From the NCBI GenBank assembly GCA_017412625.1, contig JAFPWZ010000017.1, positions 1 to 53,030 of the forward strand: a stretch of 53,030 nucleotides of DNA, given 5' to 3'. Positions 33,161-42,190 of this stretch are shown here, one piece after another. Position 1 is the first letter of the stretch. Each line of letters opens with the position of its first letter. Source of the DNA: Methanomicrobium sp. GTDB lineage: Archaea; Halobacteriota; Methanomicrobia; Methanomicrobiales; Methanomicrobiaceae. The notes beneath the pieces are model-generated. The model saw only the letters and a list, made by a program, of their open reading frames with translations, was not told the origin of the DNA and did no database searches. The position numbers were made by a program, and so were the translations under genes.

Positions 33161-36058
33161 ATGCACAGTCGTATGATTCCGTTTTTGGTATTGATTGGAA
33201 TAGTCTTTACATTCGGAATCGTTCAGGCATACGATACGGGAAATAAACTCGCAGTGAATATTTATCCGGGAGATACTGTATTTATCGGCGAATCCGGGTT
33301 GAATATCTCCGCTGCTCTCGGTTTGGAGACTGAGATAGCATATTTTTTCGAAGGTTCCAATGTAAAAACGGATGAACCTGAGAAAGTAGTTACACTCACC
33401 AATGCGGAAATAAATAATTTTTATGTGGATTTGGCAACATTTGAGGGCTATGAAGGTCTCTGGTATACATATAATTCCTCGAATCCCGCAAATATCGAAT
33501 TGGCATTCTATGTGGAACAGCCTTCATTATTCATAAGTCTTTACAAAGAGAATGAAACCTATCCTATCGGCGACTATAAGGTCGTTGCCGATGAATCGTT
33601 GATGCTTAAAATTGAAAGTCCGTTCGAGAGACTTTTCGAGCGTGCGTCCACCGATGCGAATAAGCCATACGGCGTTTTTGATTTCTTTGCAACCAATACC
33701 AGCGGTGCCGTAAATTATACGAATTTATCGGTCCCTGGTATCTACTATGGTCTTGCGTATTCTCAGGCTTTTGAAGCGGCTGATGAGCATCCGGATAATA
33801 TTACCGTGACCCTTTCCGATTCAATGCCGGGTGTCAACGTATATGCGGTTGCGCCGAACAAAGCGACACTTTCATCCTTGATTGTGGTTCCCGATATATT
33901 CAGCCCCGACTATAATGTGGCATCTCTCCAAAAATGGCATCCCGATCGCACCGACTATATGATTAATTACGATCATCCTGTCTGGAGTGCGGGACGTGTG
34001 GTTGATAATGAGAATGTTATCGGTCATAAGATTATTACAGGGGAATACCGGTTTTATGCCGACATTAACGTAAACGGCATCAAGGATAACCTAGGCGAAA
34101 TTGAGGGGGAGACCGTTTCATTCGTTGAAACGGTTAATGTCGAGAAGGAAGACATTACCATCAAGGCGGAGAAAGCAGTCATAACCCGTAATAATGATTT
34201 CTCGGTGACTCTCGACGGTACTCCCAAAGGACTGTATGCCGTCTGGATTACGGGCGTAAGAGGGTATGATCATAAAAAAGTGCCTGCGTTCATGAGGGAT
34301 CAGAACGATGTTACCGCGATGACCTATGCTCAGGCAGTTAACACGACTTATATGTCTAAAGATATCGCTTCCGATCTGCCCCGTGACGTTTATGAAGAGG
34401 GTGAGGACGAACATGATTACACGGGCAATTACGCTGTCGTTGCCAAAACTGCGGAAGACGGCACTATTAACTTAGGTCTGATGACGGATGAGAATACAAA
34501 GGAGACTATTTTTACAATCCGCGCTCAGAGAATTCCGAATCTGCGCAATCCTTATTCGAAAGATGACCCGAGCGGTTACAAACTTGACGATCAGCTTTAT
34601 GATTACGTAAAGGTAACCGTGGAGAAAGGAGCCGTAGCTATCTCGGCAAAAGGCGACGGTTCATACTACCTTGGCGACGACATCACCATCTCGGGCACGA
34701 ATACGGACTCCGATTACGTATATCTCTTTATCACCGGACCCAACCTGCCCGTTGCCGGGGGCAAACTCGACAATCCGAAGGTAAGCCCGCAGAATGAAAG
34801 CGACAGCCTGAGGATAACCGTCAATAACGATGATACCTGGAAATATCTGTGGGAGACAACACTGGGTTCGACTCTTGATGCGGGAACATACACAATCTAT
34901 GCAACATCGGGATTTGCGCTTAAGAGCGGCACCGAAAACACGCTTTCGGATGTGGAATACGACAGTCTAACCATCCTGCTTAGGAAACCCTTCGTTACGG
35001 CAACAACATCCGCCGCCACGGTGGCAAAGGGCGACAAACTCTTCATCAACGGAAAGGCGGAAGGAATGCCTTCAAAGGGTGTCGCCATCTGGATTCTCGG
35101 AAAGAACTACTGGAACGGCGAGAAAGATGATATCGGAAGTTCGGCAATGGTTACCGAGGGCGTAAACACTGAAGGCGAATTCCAATACGAGATAAGTTCC
35201 GCGGTTACAAGAGAACTTGCCTCGGGTCAGTACTTCGTTGTTGTCCAGCATCCGATGTATAATGAGGAGTTCGATGTCAGGGCCGAGGTCAACGAAGATG
35301 AAAACGCCGTTGAGGTAATCACGAATCCCTATGGGGCGAAGGATGCGAACGGAATTGCGTTCATCATCGCCGGCGCCGGCAAACTTCAGGGTTCCGATGC
35401 CGCGAATGCCCTGATTGCCTCGATAAATTCGGCGAACATCGACGATACCTATACCAAGCTCAGCTTCATCGTCGAAGAACCGTGGATAAGGATTAATACA
35501 ATCGCCGATCATTACGTCGGTGACAAATTCCAGATTACGGGCACGACCAACCTTGCGGTCGTCGACAGTCTTATTGCGGAAATTACATCTTTATCCTTCA
35601 AGCCGACCGATAAGACACAGAGCGGCGAATTTACCGGTATTTCTTCAATGATAGTCATTAATGAGGGTTCGGAATACAATGAATGGGCACTCGATGTCGA
35701 TGCTTCGACTTTCAAGCCGGACGAGTATATATTTACCGTAGAATCCGTGGATGCGGATATCAAAGCAACCACGGTGTTTAACGTCCTTGAAGGAACATCC
35801 GTGACTTCGCAGGCAAACGAACAGGAAAACGAACGTGCAGACGAATCTGTAAACGAAACCGAAGATGAATCCGCCGATGAATCGGCAGACGAGTCGGAGA
35901 GCGATTCCGCATCCGCAACTCCATCAGCCTCACCCGTCGCGACGACTGTGCCTACTCCAGCGGCAACGACAGCGCCCGGATTCGGGGCACTGATTGCATT
36001 AATCGGGCTTGGGGCAGCGGGGGCTGCGGCTTTTGTAATCGGAAAACATATCCGGTGA
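33161..36058 (+). CDS. Second S-layer-type protein, DUF3821 type, PGF sorting signal
   Basis: A 965-residue paralogue of the preceding gene, similar along its whole length: the N-terminal DTVFIGESGLNI, the segments PSLFISLYKENE and VTATTSAATVAKGDKLFI, and IWILGKNYWNGE, which is nearly identical in both. The linker differs: here it is acidic (Glu/Asp/Ser/Asn, about 830-915 onward) rather than TSAP repeats. The C-terminus again has PGFGALIALIGLG, a helix and basic residues, for archaeosortase processing. The codon use is that of the average gene in the window, so this copy is probably less expressed than the first. The start fits a leaderless message from the element at 33121-33138. Confidence 0.88.
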   Translation: MHSRMIPFLVLIGIVFTFGIVQAYDTGNKLAVNIYPGDTVFIGESGLNISAALGLETEIAYFFEGSNVKTDEPEKVVTLTNAEINNFYVDLATFEGYEGLWYTYNSSNPANIELAFYVEQPSLFISLYKENETYPIGDYKVVADESLMLKIESPFERLFERASTDANKPYGVFDFFATNTSGAVNYTNLSVPGIYYGLAYSQAFEAADEHPDNITVTLSDSMPGVNVYAVAPNKATLSSLIVVPDIFSPDYNVASLQKWHPDRTDYMINYDHPVWSAGRVVDNENVIGHKIITGEYRFYADINVNGIKDNLGEIEGETVSFVETVNVEKEDITIKAEKAVITRNNDFSVTLDGTPKGLYAVWITGVRGYDHKKVPAFMRDQNDVTAMTYAQAVNTTYMSKDIASDLPRDVYEEGEDEHDYTGNYAVVAKTAEDGTINLGLMTDENTKETIFTIRAQRIPNLRNPYSKDDPSGYKLDDQLYDYVKVTVEKGAVAISAKGDGSYYLGDDITISGTNTDSDYVYLFITGPNLPVAGGKLDNPKVSPQNESDSLRITVNNDDTWKYLWETTLGSTLDAGTYTIYATSGFALKSGTENTLSDVEYDSLTILLRKPFVTATTSAATVAKGDKLFINGKAEGMPSKGVAIWILGKNYWNGEKDDIGSSAMVTEGVNTEGEFQYEISSAVTRELASGQYFVVVQHPMYNEEFDVRAEVNEDENAVEVITNPYGAKDANGIAFIIAGAGKLQGSDAANALIASINSANIDDTYTKLSFIVEEPWIRINTIADHYVGDKFQITGTTNLAVVDSLIAEITSLSFKPTDKTQSGEFTGISSMIVINEGSEYNEWALDVDASTFKPDEYIFTVESVDADIKATTVFNVLEGTSVTSQANEQENERADESVNETEDESADESADESESDSASATPSASPVATTVPTPAATTAPGFGALIALIGLGAAGAAAFVIGKHIR

Positions 36059-36082
36059 GTATTTTTCCGGATTTATTTCATA

Positions 36083-36101
36083 TTTTTTGCACACTTTTTT
36101 T
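36083..36101 (+). terminator. Oligo-T tracts after the second S-layer gene
   Basis: T6 at 36083-36088 and T7 at 36095-36101 follow the stop by 25-45 bases, just before the promoter of the next gene. Confidence 0.5.
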
Positions 36102-36118
36102 AAGACAACCCCCCATTC

Positions 36119-36136
36119 AATCAGAATATTATAAAA
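36119..36136 (+). promoter_or_regulatory. Shared 18-bp promoter element, copy 2
   Basis: AATCAGAATATTATAAAA, identical to 33121-33138, ends 22 bases before the ATG at 36159. The conservation covers the TATA box and the bases upstream of it where TFB and regulators bind. Confidence 0.7.
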
Positions 36137-36158
36137 GCTATGAAAAGAAAAGTAATTC

Positions 36159-37592
36159 ATGTATAAACGTATAATTTCGGCGTTCATACTGATACTCGGA
36201 TTAATCCTTGCGGTCGGCACGGTTTCGGCGGCGACAACGACCGTAATAATCACCGTCGTTGATGAAACCAACAACCAGCCGGTATCCGGGGCATCGGTAT
36301 ATGTGGACGGAAGCTATGTGGGATTGACAAACGTTGACGGACAGCTTGAGCATACACATTCCTTTGTATCAACTTACCGTCTCGGCGTCAAGAAGAACGG
36401 CTATGAATACTGGAGCAATCAGGTATCTCCGGGTCAGACAGCCGTCAAGGTCGAATTGACGCGCGAAAAGGGATCGCTTACAGTAAACGTCCTGCAATCC
36501 GACAATCTCGAGCCGCTCGAGAACGCTATCGTTGAGGTAGTCGGCATCGATGTGGATGCGCGCAAATCCACGGACTTTAACGGCAAAGCGGAATTTGCAG
36601 TCTCTTTTTACACTCCGTATGTCGTCACGGTAAAACTGACGAACTATGAGACGATTGTCAAGACGGTCGAGATGTCGGACATATCCAAGAGCGTCGACTA
36701 CCTCATGCAGAGAAACGATCTGGTCATATTCCAGATCCTTGACGGCGAAAGCGCTTCGAAAGCACCTCTGGCTGGCGCCGAGCTCTACATTGACGGCAAA
36801 CTCGCGGGGGAGACGGGCAGTGACGGCAAGGTAAACCTCAATCTCGAGCATGAGAAGTCATATCAGATTGCCGTGAAGAAAACCAACTACGAGCCGTTTG
36901 AGGAGAATCATTACTTCTCCAGCGATGAGATTATCTATACCGCGACACTCTACAAGTCGCTTAATCCCGTAACCGTCTCGGTATACGATGCGCAGAAGCG
37001 CCCGCTCGGCGAGGCCGAGATTTACATTGACGGCAGTCTGACGGGACTTACGGATTCATACGGCAGAAGCGGAGTAAAACAGCTCTCCTCGGGAAACCAT
37101 GAACTCCTCGTAAGGAAAGCGGGATACAACGATTATAAGGCAAATATTGATGTAAACCCGACAACCGACAACATAATCGTCGAACTTTCGTATTCGTCGG
37201 CGAAGATCTCGATTCTCGTCATCGACAAGGACAATAATCTGGTCGGGGATGCTACCGTAACCGCGAACGGCAAGGTTCTCGGTGTCACGGATGCGACGGG
37301 AAAACTTTCGACCGAGCTTATAACAAACGAGGATTATGCCTTTACCGTAAAGGCGAAGGACTATAAGGACTATTCCGACATGCGTCAGGTGCCGCTGGGA
37401 TGTACCGAGATGAATATTACGTTCATCATCGAGAAAGACTCCACGCTTATGACGATCATCGGCGTCATTGCGGTCATTGCCGTGATTGCCGTGGTTGCAT
37501 ACGTCGTCATGAACCGTAGCGGCGGTTTCGGTCGCGGCGGACAGGGCGGTCAGAGAAGAGCACCGCGCAGACGCGACGACGGCGGGCTGTAA
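36159..37592 (+). CDS. Surface protein with repeated PEGA/carboxypeptidase-regulatory-like domains
   Basis: A 477-residue type I membrane protein. A signal peptide of about 25 residues (MYKRIISAFILILGLILAVG) is followed by about five beta-sandwich repeats of 75-85 residues, each with the pattern of an Ala/Val-x-Val/Ile-Asp/Asn-Gly segment then GLTN or GLTD and a Gly turn (VYVDGSYVGLTNVDG; IYIDGSLTGLTDSYG; LYIDGKLAGETGSDG), typical of PEGA or carboxypeptidase-regulatory-like domains found in S-layer-associated proteins. A membrane helix at about 425-450 is followed by a cytoplasmic Gly/Arg-rich tail (GGFGRGGQGGQRRAPRRR). It shares its promoter element with the S-layer-type gene upstream and probably anchors or links the cell envelope. 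Confidence 0.82.
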   Translation: MYKRIISAFILILGLILAVGTVSAATTTVIITVVDETNNQPVSGASVYVDGSYVGLTNVDGQLEHTHSFVSTYRLGVKKNGYEYWSNQVSPGQTAVKVELTREKGSLTVNVLQSDNLEPLENAIVEVVGIDVDARKSTDFNGKAEFAVSFYTPYVVTVKLTNYETIVKTVEMSDISKSVDYLMQRNDLVIFQILDGESASKAPLAGAELYIDGKLAGETGSDGKVNLNLEHEKSYQIAVKKTNYEPFEENHYFSSDEIIYTATLYKSLNPVTVSVYDAQKRPLGEAEIYIDGSLTGLTDSYGRSGVKQLSSGNHELLVRKAGYNDYKANIDVNPTTDNIIVELSYSSAKISILVIDKDNNLVGDATVTANGKVLGVTDATGKLSTELITNEDYAFTVKAKDYKDYSDMRQVPLGCTEMNITFIIEKDSTLMTIIGVIAVIAVIAVVAYVVMNRSGGFGRGGQGGQRRAPRRRDDGGL

Positions 37593-37858
37593 CCGGCATG
37601 ATGTCGGTATGGGGACGGGTTAAAGTCCAATCAGAATAAATCCGGGCAGATCTCAATAATCAATTACCAATTCCCAATTACTTTTTTGTCGGAATTTTCG
37701 CAGGAATATGGATTAAAGTACTTCATTGTACTGACCAACTGAAAATTGAAGAACTGAAAATCCGAAAAACTGAAAAATTATTGAATCGGGTTAATTGTCG
37801 CATAATGCAACCGCGTTGAAGACCGTTTGCACCATGCACCCGCTGTTTTGTTATCCGT

Positions 37859-39361
37859 TTATCCGATGTGGATATACTTCTGAACAAGCTTTGCAAACTC
37901 TTTTTCGTTGCCGAGGAGTTTGTCGGAGAGACCCGCGTCCTTGAATGCCTTTAACTTCTTTGCCTGGGCATCGATGACGCCGGGCGGGAAGATTCCGTCC
38001 TTCTCGAAGAGCTTGCGGTTCTTTAAGAGAACATCCGCGGACTCGCTGCATGATGTCGGAAGCTGTCTGAGTTTCTTTAAGAATGAGGCATATTCCTTGT
38101 CGAAGATGTTGCCGGACGCATAGAACTTGTCGGCCATCTCGAGAGCATTGGGCATGGAAAGACCGTGCATTGCGCCGATGATTAAGGATGCGACAGTCTC
38201 GTAGACATCCGCGGCACCGTCTGCAACACGATACTCAAAGGTCTGCTTGGAAGCCTTCTCGACTCTTCTCTTAAGACCGAAGTTGGCTTCGATTGCCATA
38301 TCGGTGGAACCTGTCCATCCGAGCGGAACGCGGACAACCACCGAGCGGTTTCTGTCGCCCCAGCAGATGTAGGTCGGCGCTTCCTGGTGCGGAACGAGTC
38401 TTAAGTAGGATGTCGGAATCGGGTTGCCGAATGCTGTAATCGCGTCGCCGATGTCGAGGATACCCGCGATCATCTTCTTTGCGGTGTCCGAGAGCTTGCC
38501 GTCCTTAACCATCACGTTTCTGCCGTTCTTCTCGGCAAGCATGTGGAAGTGCATTCCGGAGCCTGCCTTGCCGACCGTGATCTTGGGCGCAAAGGAGACT
38601 TCGACGCCGTACTGGCTGCCGAGCATTCTTAGGACCCACTTTGCGATGATAAGCTGTTCGACCGCGAGAATCGGGTCGCAGGGGAGGAACTCGATCTCAT
38701 GCTGCTCGTAGTATTTTCCGTCCTTTGTGAAACAACCGACTTCGGAGTGGCCGTATTTGATCTTACCGCCGGCACGCGCAACCATGAGCAGAGCCTGTGT
38801 TCTCATCTCCGCAAACTTGCAGTAGGGTGCGGATTCGTGGTAACCTTTCTGGTCGACGCCGGGGTAGATGTCGTCAACGTCGCTGATTACGTAGTATTCA
38901 AGTTCGCCGAGGCACTTGTAGTCCATGCCGGTCTCTCTCTTGAATGCGGTTGCCGCCTGCCTGAGGATATACTCCGGCGACGACGCCAGCGGCTTACCCG
39001 TGTTGTCGTAGAACGAACAGAGTATGTCGAGTGTCGGCACTTCCGCGAACGGGTCCATGAAGGCCGTGGAATAGCGCGGAATTACGTAAAGGTCGGAGCT
39101 TCCTGCCTCGATGAACGGGAAGAGACTGCTGCCGTCTACCCTTTCGCCGTCCGAGAGAATTGTGTCCAGATACTCCTTTGAAGAGAGAACAAAGTTAAGT
39201 GTCTTGAGTCTGCCGTCCGCGGCAACGTAGCGGAAGTTGACCATTTCAATCTTATTCTCTTCACAGAATCTGATAATATCGTCCTTGGTGAAGTCTTTGG
39301 GATCTTTCTTAAGGAACTGTACCAGATCGTTTGGATTCATCAAAATTTCAGAGTCATTCAT
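37859..39361 (-). CDS. glnA: Glutamine synthetase family protein
   Basis: A 500-residue protein with the glutamine synthetase fold, which makes glutamine from glutamate, ammonia and ATP. Landmarks are VDGSSLFPFIEAGSSDLYV, the metal-binding glutamates in GELEYYV and EQHEIEFLP, GSGMHFHM with the catalytic histidine, NPIPTSYLRLVPHQEAPTY, and GDRNRSVVVRVP. The C-terminal 70 residues, after the TASEE-like region, are divergent and cysteine-containing, so this may be a GS-like subgroup rather than the main enzyme. A TATA-like AATATATACGG near 39387-39397 on this strand lies about 26 bases upstream of the start. The stop codon sits in a short 8-base repeat (37851-37865). Confidence 0.88.
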   Translation of the reverse strand: MNDSEILMNPNDLVQFLKKDPKDFTKDDIIRFCEENKIEMVNFRYVAADGRLKTLNFVLSSKEYLDTILSDGERVDGSSLFPFIEAGSSDLYVIPRYSTAFMDPFAEVPTLDILCSFYDNTGKPLASSPEYILRQAATAFKRETGMDYKCLGELEYYVISDVDDIYPGVDQKGYHESAPYCKFAEMRTQALLMVARAGGKIKYGHSEVGCFTKDGKYYEQHEIEFLPCDPILAVEQLIIAKWVLRMLGSQYGVEVSFAPKITVGKAGSGMHFHMLAEKNGRNVMVKDGKLSDTAKKMIAGILDIGDAITAFGNPIPTSYLRLVPHQEAPTYICWGDRNRSVVVRVPLGWTGSTDMAIEANFGLKRRVEKASKQTFEYRVADGAADVYETVASLIIGAMHGLSMPNALEMADKFYASGNIFDKEYASFLKKLRQLPTSCSESADVLLKNRKLFEKDGIFPPGVIDAQAKKLKAFKDAGLSDKLLGNEKEFAKLVQKYIHIG

Positions 39362-39632
39362 TCATGTAATATGTATGCGGTTTACCGTATATATTCACTG
39401 TTAAGTGTCGATTTTATTCATACGTAAGTATAAAAAAGCGGGGCTGACTGCGGTTTTTCCGCGGCTTTGCACGGTTTTTTCCGCACCGCGGTTAAAAAAA
39501 GCGCATATGATAAAAGTGTAAATTCGCTTGAGTAAATCGCAGTTATCCCATGAGTTACGGTGAGCAAATCCGGGTCGATTCCGTCTAAATCGTGAGTAAA
39601 TCTTTTAATGCGGCGGCTCTAACATAGATTTC

Positions 39633-40145
39633 ATGCAGGAAACAGAAAGATACGACGGAATAACGGGACTGTTGCGCCCGTTCAAAAAATATATCGAGGA
39701 CCTGAAACTGCCCGCCGGCAGTCAGGTTGTCTTTTACGGATGCAGCGGCACATGCCTTCCGATAGTTGAACTTCTGGCATACGCGGCAAGGTCGCTGCCG
39801 TATAAGTTTATCTTCGTGCCCTACCTCAGCGAAGAAAAAGCGGTGTATCTCGAATTAATGGAGGATATCGGGATGCAGACCGTGCCAAGCGGAGCCTGTG
39901 CTGCAGGCGGCGCCTGCGGACCGATAAAGCTCGATCCAAAGGCAGTCGTGATAATGGGCGGGCTTTCGATGAAGTCGACCGGCATCCCCGTCGCCGATGC
40001 GCTAAAGGTAATCTCGAAGTATGACTCAAAGAGAATCGGCGTCTGCTTTATGGGTTTCCTCGAGAAAGAGGGCTGGGCTGATGCACTGGATTTTGATCTG
40101 CTCATAGACGCAACCATAAGCCCCGTAAGAGTAATGAAAAAATAG
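39633..40145 (+). CDS. DUF2124 family protein
   Basis: A 170-residue soluble protein matching the methanogen family DUF2124: VVFYGCSGTCLPIVELLAYA near the N-terminus, FIFVPYLSEEKAV, and GGLSMKSTGIPVADAL. Six cysteines, of which two are in CSGTC and two in CAAGGAC, could bind a metal or cofactor. Function unknown. The last codons (ATG AAA AAA TAG) are the first copy of a 14-base tandem repeat. Confidence 0.78.
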   Translation: MQETERYDGITGLLRPFKKYIEDLKLPAGSQVVFYGCSGTCLPIVELLAYAARSLPYKFIFVPYLSEEKAVYLELMEDIGMQTVPSGACAAGGACGPIKLDPKAVVIMGGLSMKSTGIPVADALKVISKYDSKRIGVCFMGFLEKEGWADALDFDLLIDATISPVRVMKK

Positions 40146-40190
40146 ATATGAAAAAATAGATATGAAAAAATAGATATGAAAAAATAGATA
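40135..40190 (+). repeat. 4 x 14-bp tandem repeat across a stop codon
   Basis: Four exact copies of TGAAAAAATAGATA. The first overlaps the final codons and the TAG stop at 40143-40145 of the DUF2124 gene. Confidence 0.9.
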
Positions 40191-40257
40191 TTCTTTTTAT
40201 TTGTTTATTTTTGGGCAGTTTTTTCGGGCAGTTCACACTATATTTGTGTCTCCCGTA

Positions 40258-41373
40258 TTATGCCGCCTTGAAGTCGAGGCAGATCTTAAGGCCGCGTCTG
40301 TCGCTGCCCGGGTTGGCGTCGGTAATCGCCACATTGCCGTTATAGCGCGTCATGAGCACCTTGACGATGTAAAGACCCGTGCCTTCGCCTTCCTCTTTGT
40401 CACCGTCGTCACTGACGCTCTTATTGAATCGGCTGAAGATATCGGCTTTAAGCTCCTCGGAGATACCGGGACCCTCGTCGGCGACCGAGACGCGGACAAA
40501 CTTATCGTTTTCTTTGATGCTTATATGAATCTTTGAGTCAATGCCGGCGTGAGTGACGCAGTTGGAGAAGATATTGGAGAACAGTTCGGCAATGAGGTCG
40601 TCGCAGAGGATGCGCCTGTCTTCGCCCGTAATCTCGTAGTTGAGACCTTCGAAACTTTTCGCCGCGTCGGTAAGGACCGCTTTCAGCGAGAACGGTCTGA
40701 GTCCCTGCGATTTCTGGCTCATCTTTCTTACGGCGGAGACATTCCTGATGATGTCGTTGATGCCGGTGGACGCAAGCATAATCTTCTTGGCGTAGTTTGC
40801 TATCTCCTCGTTGCCGGACTCGGCGAGTTTCAGGGCATAGCTCATGATAATCGCATTGGTATTCTTGAGATCGTGCGACATTATGCTGATATAGACATTT
40901 GCCTCGTCGTTTGCCCGCACCGTCTCCTTTTCGGCATTAATCTTGTCGTTAAGGGCGATAATCGCGCTGTCCTTCATTCTCCTGTAGGCAGTGACCTCGC
41001 GTTTGAGCTCGGTAACGTCCTCTACGACAATCACGACATATGCCCCGTCATCGGTTGCATAGGGCATCATGGTCATTGTCTGGATGCGGCGTTCGCCGGA
41101 GGGGAGATATGTCGGTATAACGGCGTCGTGGAACTGCGACGAGAACACGGCGGGCGATGCGCCGGAGAAGATGTCTTTGATGCGGTCTTCGAAGGGCGAG
41201 TCTTTTATATTCGGGAATACCTCGTCGAGTCTCTTTCCCGCGACCTCATCCATTGACTTACCGGTCCAGTAACTTATAAGTCTGTTCCAGAACGCTATCC
41301 TGAAATCGCTGTCAATGACGCAGATGCCGGAAGGGAAGAGTTCGGTAATTTTGAAGCGGTTGCTGTCTGTCAT
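40258..41373 (-). CDS. PAS-domain histidine kinase
   Basis: A 371-residue cytoplasmic sensor kinase without membrane helices. A PAS domain (about 8-120, with FPSGICVIDSDFRIAFWN) senses an internal signal, then comes the dimerisation helix with the phosphoryl-accepting histidine in SHDLKN (His167). The ATP-binding domain has the N box NIFSNCVTHAG, G1 DEGPGIS, F box FSRFN and G2 GEGTGLYIVK. No response regulator is next to it; the CheC-like gene lies six bases upstream and is co-transcribed. Confidence 0.9.
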   Translation of the reverse strand: MTDSNRFKITELFPSGICVIDSDFRIAFWNRLISYWTGKSMDEVAGKRLDEVFPNIKDSPFEDRIKDIFSGASPAVFSSQFHDAVIPTYLPSGERRIQTMTMMPYATDDGAYVVIVVEDVTELKREVTAYRRMKDSAIIALNDKINAEKETVRANDEANVYISIMSHDLKNTNAIIMSYALKLAESGNEEIANYAKKIMLASTGINDIIRNVSAVRKMSQKSQGLRPFSLKAVLTDAAKSFEGLNYEITGEDRRILCDDLIAELFSNIFSNCVTHAGIDSKIHISIKENDKFVRVSVADEGPGISEELKADIFSRFNKSVSDDGDKEEGEGTGLYIVKVLMTRYNGNVAITDANPGSDRRGLKICLDFKAA

Positions 41374-41379
41374 AAGCCC

Positions 41380-41985
41380 TCAGGAGAGAATCTCCTTTAA
41401 TTTGTCGAGCAGAATTCTGACCTGACTCTCTTCGAGAACCATGCAGATTCTGCCTTCAATCTTTAAATCTCCCAATTCGACGCAGATTGTCGTCATCTTG
41501 ACAAAAAAGTCCGATACGTATTCCCCGTGATTCAGGAGCGATACTATCGAACCTTTCTCATAGGAGGGGAATGTATAATCAAGATTGCTGTGCAGGGTAT
41601 TTCCGACGGCGATCATGATGCCGTTCATGATGACAGATCCGACCTCTTTTAAGGTCTCTATTCTCAGTCTGTCAAGTTCGGGTGTTCCGGCTTCTTCGCC
41701 GCTGAGAGCCATTACGAGTCTTGCGGCGCTCTCAATCGGAAAAGCGACTCCAATCATTCCGCGGAGATCGCCGGAGAACTCCATTCCCACATTTGCGCAG
41801 ATCTCCTCAAATGATTTGGGGGGAACTTTCAGGAATTCCTTCACGGTATGGATACTGACATCGGTGACTCTCATGGAGATCTCCGATTTCGTAATGCCGT
41901 TTATCATCCGCTCGGAGCGTTTCAGACAGATATTCAGGATAACTTTTGCTCTGTCCGCCGCTTCGGCAGTCATCTCAACTTTCAT
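41380..41985 (-). CDS. cheC: CheC-like phosphatase/chemotaxis protein
   Basis: A 201-residue protein of the CheC/CheX/FliY group, which remove phosphate from CheY-type response regulators. One CheC active-site signature is visible in RIETLKEVGSVIMNG, with the Glu and Asn at the expected spacing; the first signature of classical CheC, expected before residue 50, is not clear. The fold is supported by alternating hydrophobic strands such as GMIGVAFPIESAARLVMAL. A TTG at 41988 is one codon earlier; the ATG at 41985 has AGGTGA four bases upstream. Encoded with a PAS histidine kinase, it probably tunes a phosphorelay whose receiver is elsewhere. Confidence 0.75.
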   Translation of the reverse strand: MKVEMTAEAADRAKVILNICLKRSERMINGITKSEISMRVTDVSIHTVKEFLKVPPKSFEEICANVGMEFSGDLRGMIGVAFPIESAARLVMALSGEEAGTPELDRLRIETLKEVGSVIMNGIMIAVGNTLHSNLDYTFPSYEKGSIVSLLNHGEYVSDFFVKMTTICVELGDLKIEGRICMVLEESQVRILLDKLKEILS

Positions 41986-42173
41986 CAATTCACCTGTATA
42001 CCTTACCGCTGACGGAAAGGATCACTGTCGGTTATAACTTCGGTAAAGGATCATTAGAAGTGTTTCTAAATAAAGGTATTCGCGAAGATTATTTATAATC
42101 GTTCATACTTTTTCAAAAATTTTCAATCTGCGGTAATATCTGTCCGTTAAGGAATCCGCGGATTGCGGGACTT

Positions 42174-42189
42174 AAAAAACGAAAAAAAA
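42174..42189 (-). terminator. Oligo-T terminator of the frh operon
   Basis: On the minus strand T8 and T6 follow the frhB stop within 20 bases, separated by CG. Confidence 0.6.
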
Positions 42190-42190
42190 T

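Noticed and set aside
39362-39632. NrpR nitrogen operator (GGAA-N6-TTCC) upstream of glutamine synthetase
   Set aside because: I read the region for this inverted pattern and found no convincing copy; only a TATA-like box and short GC-rich repeats are present.
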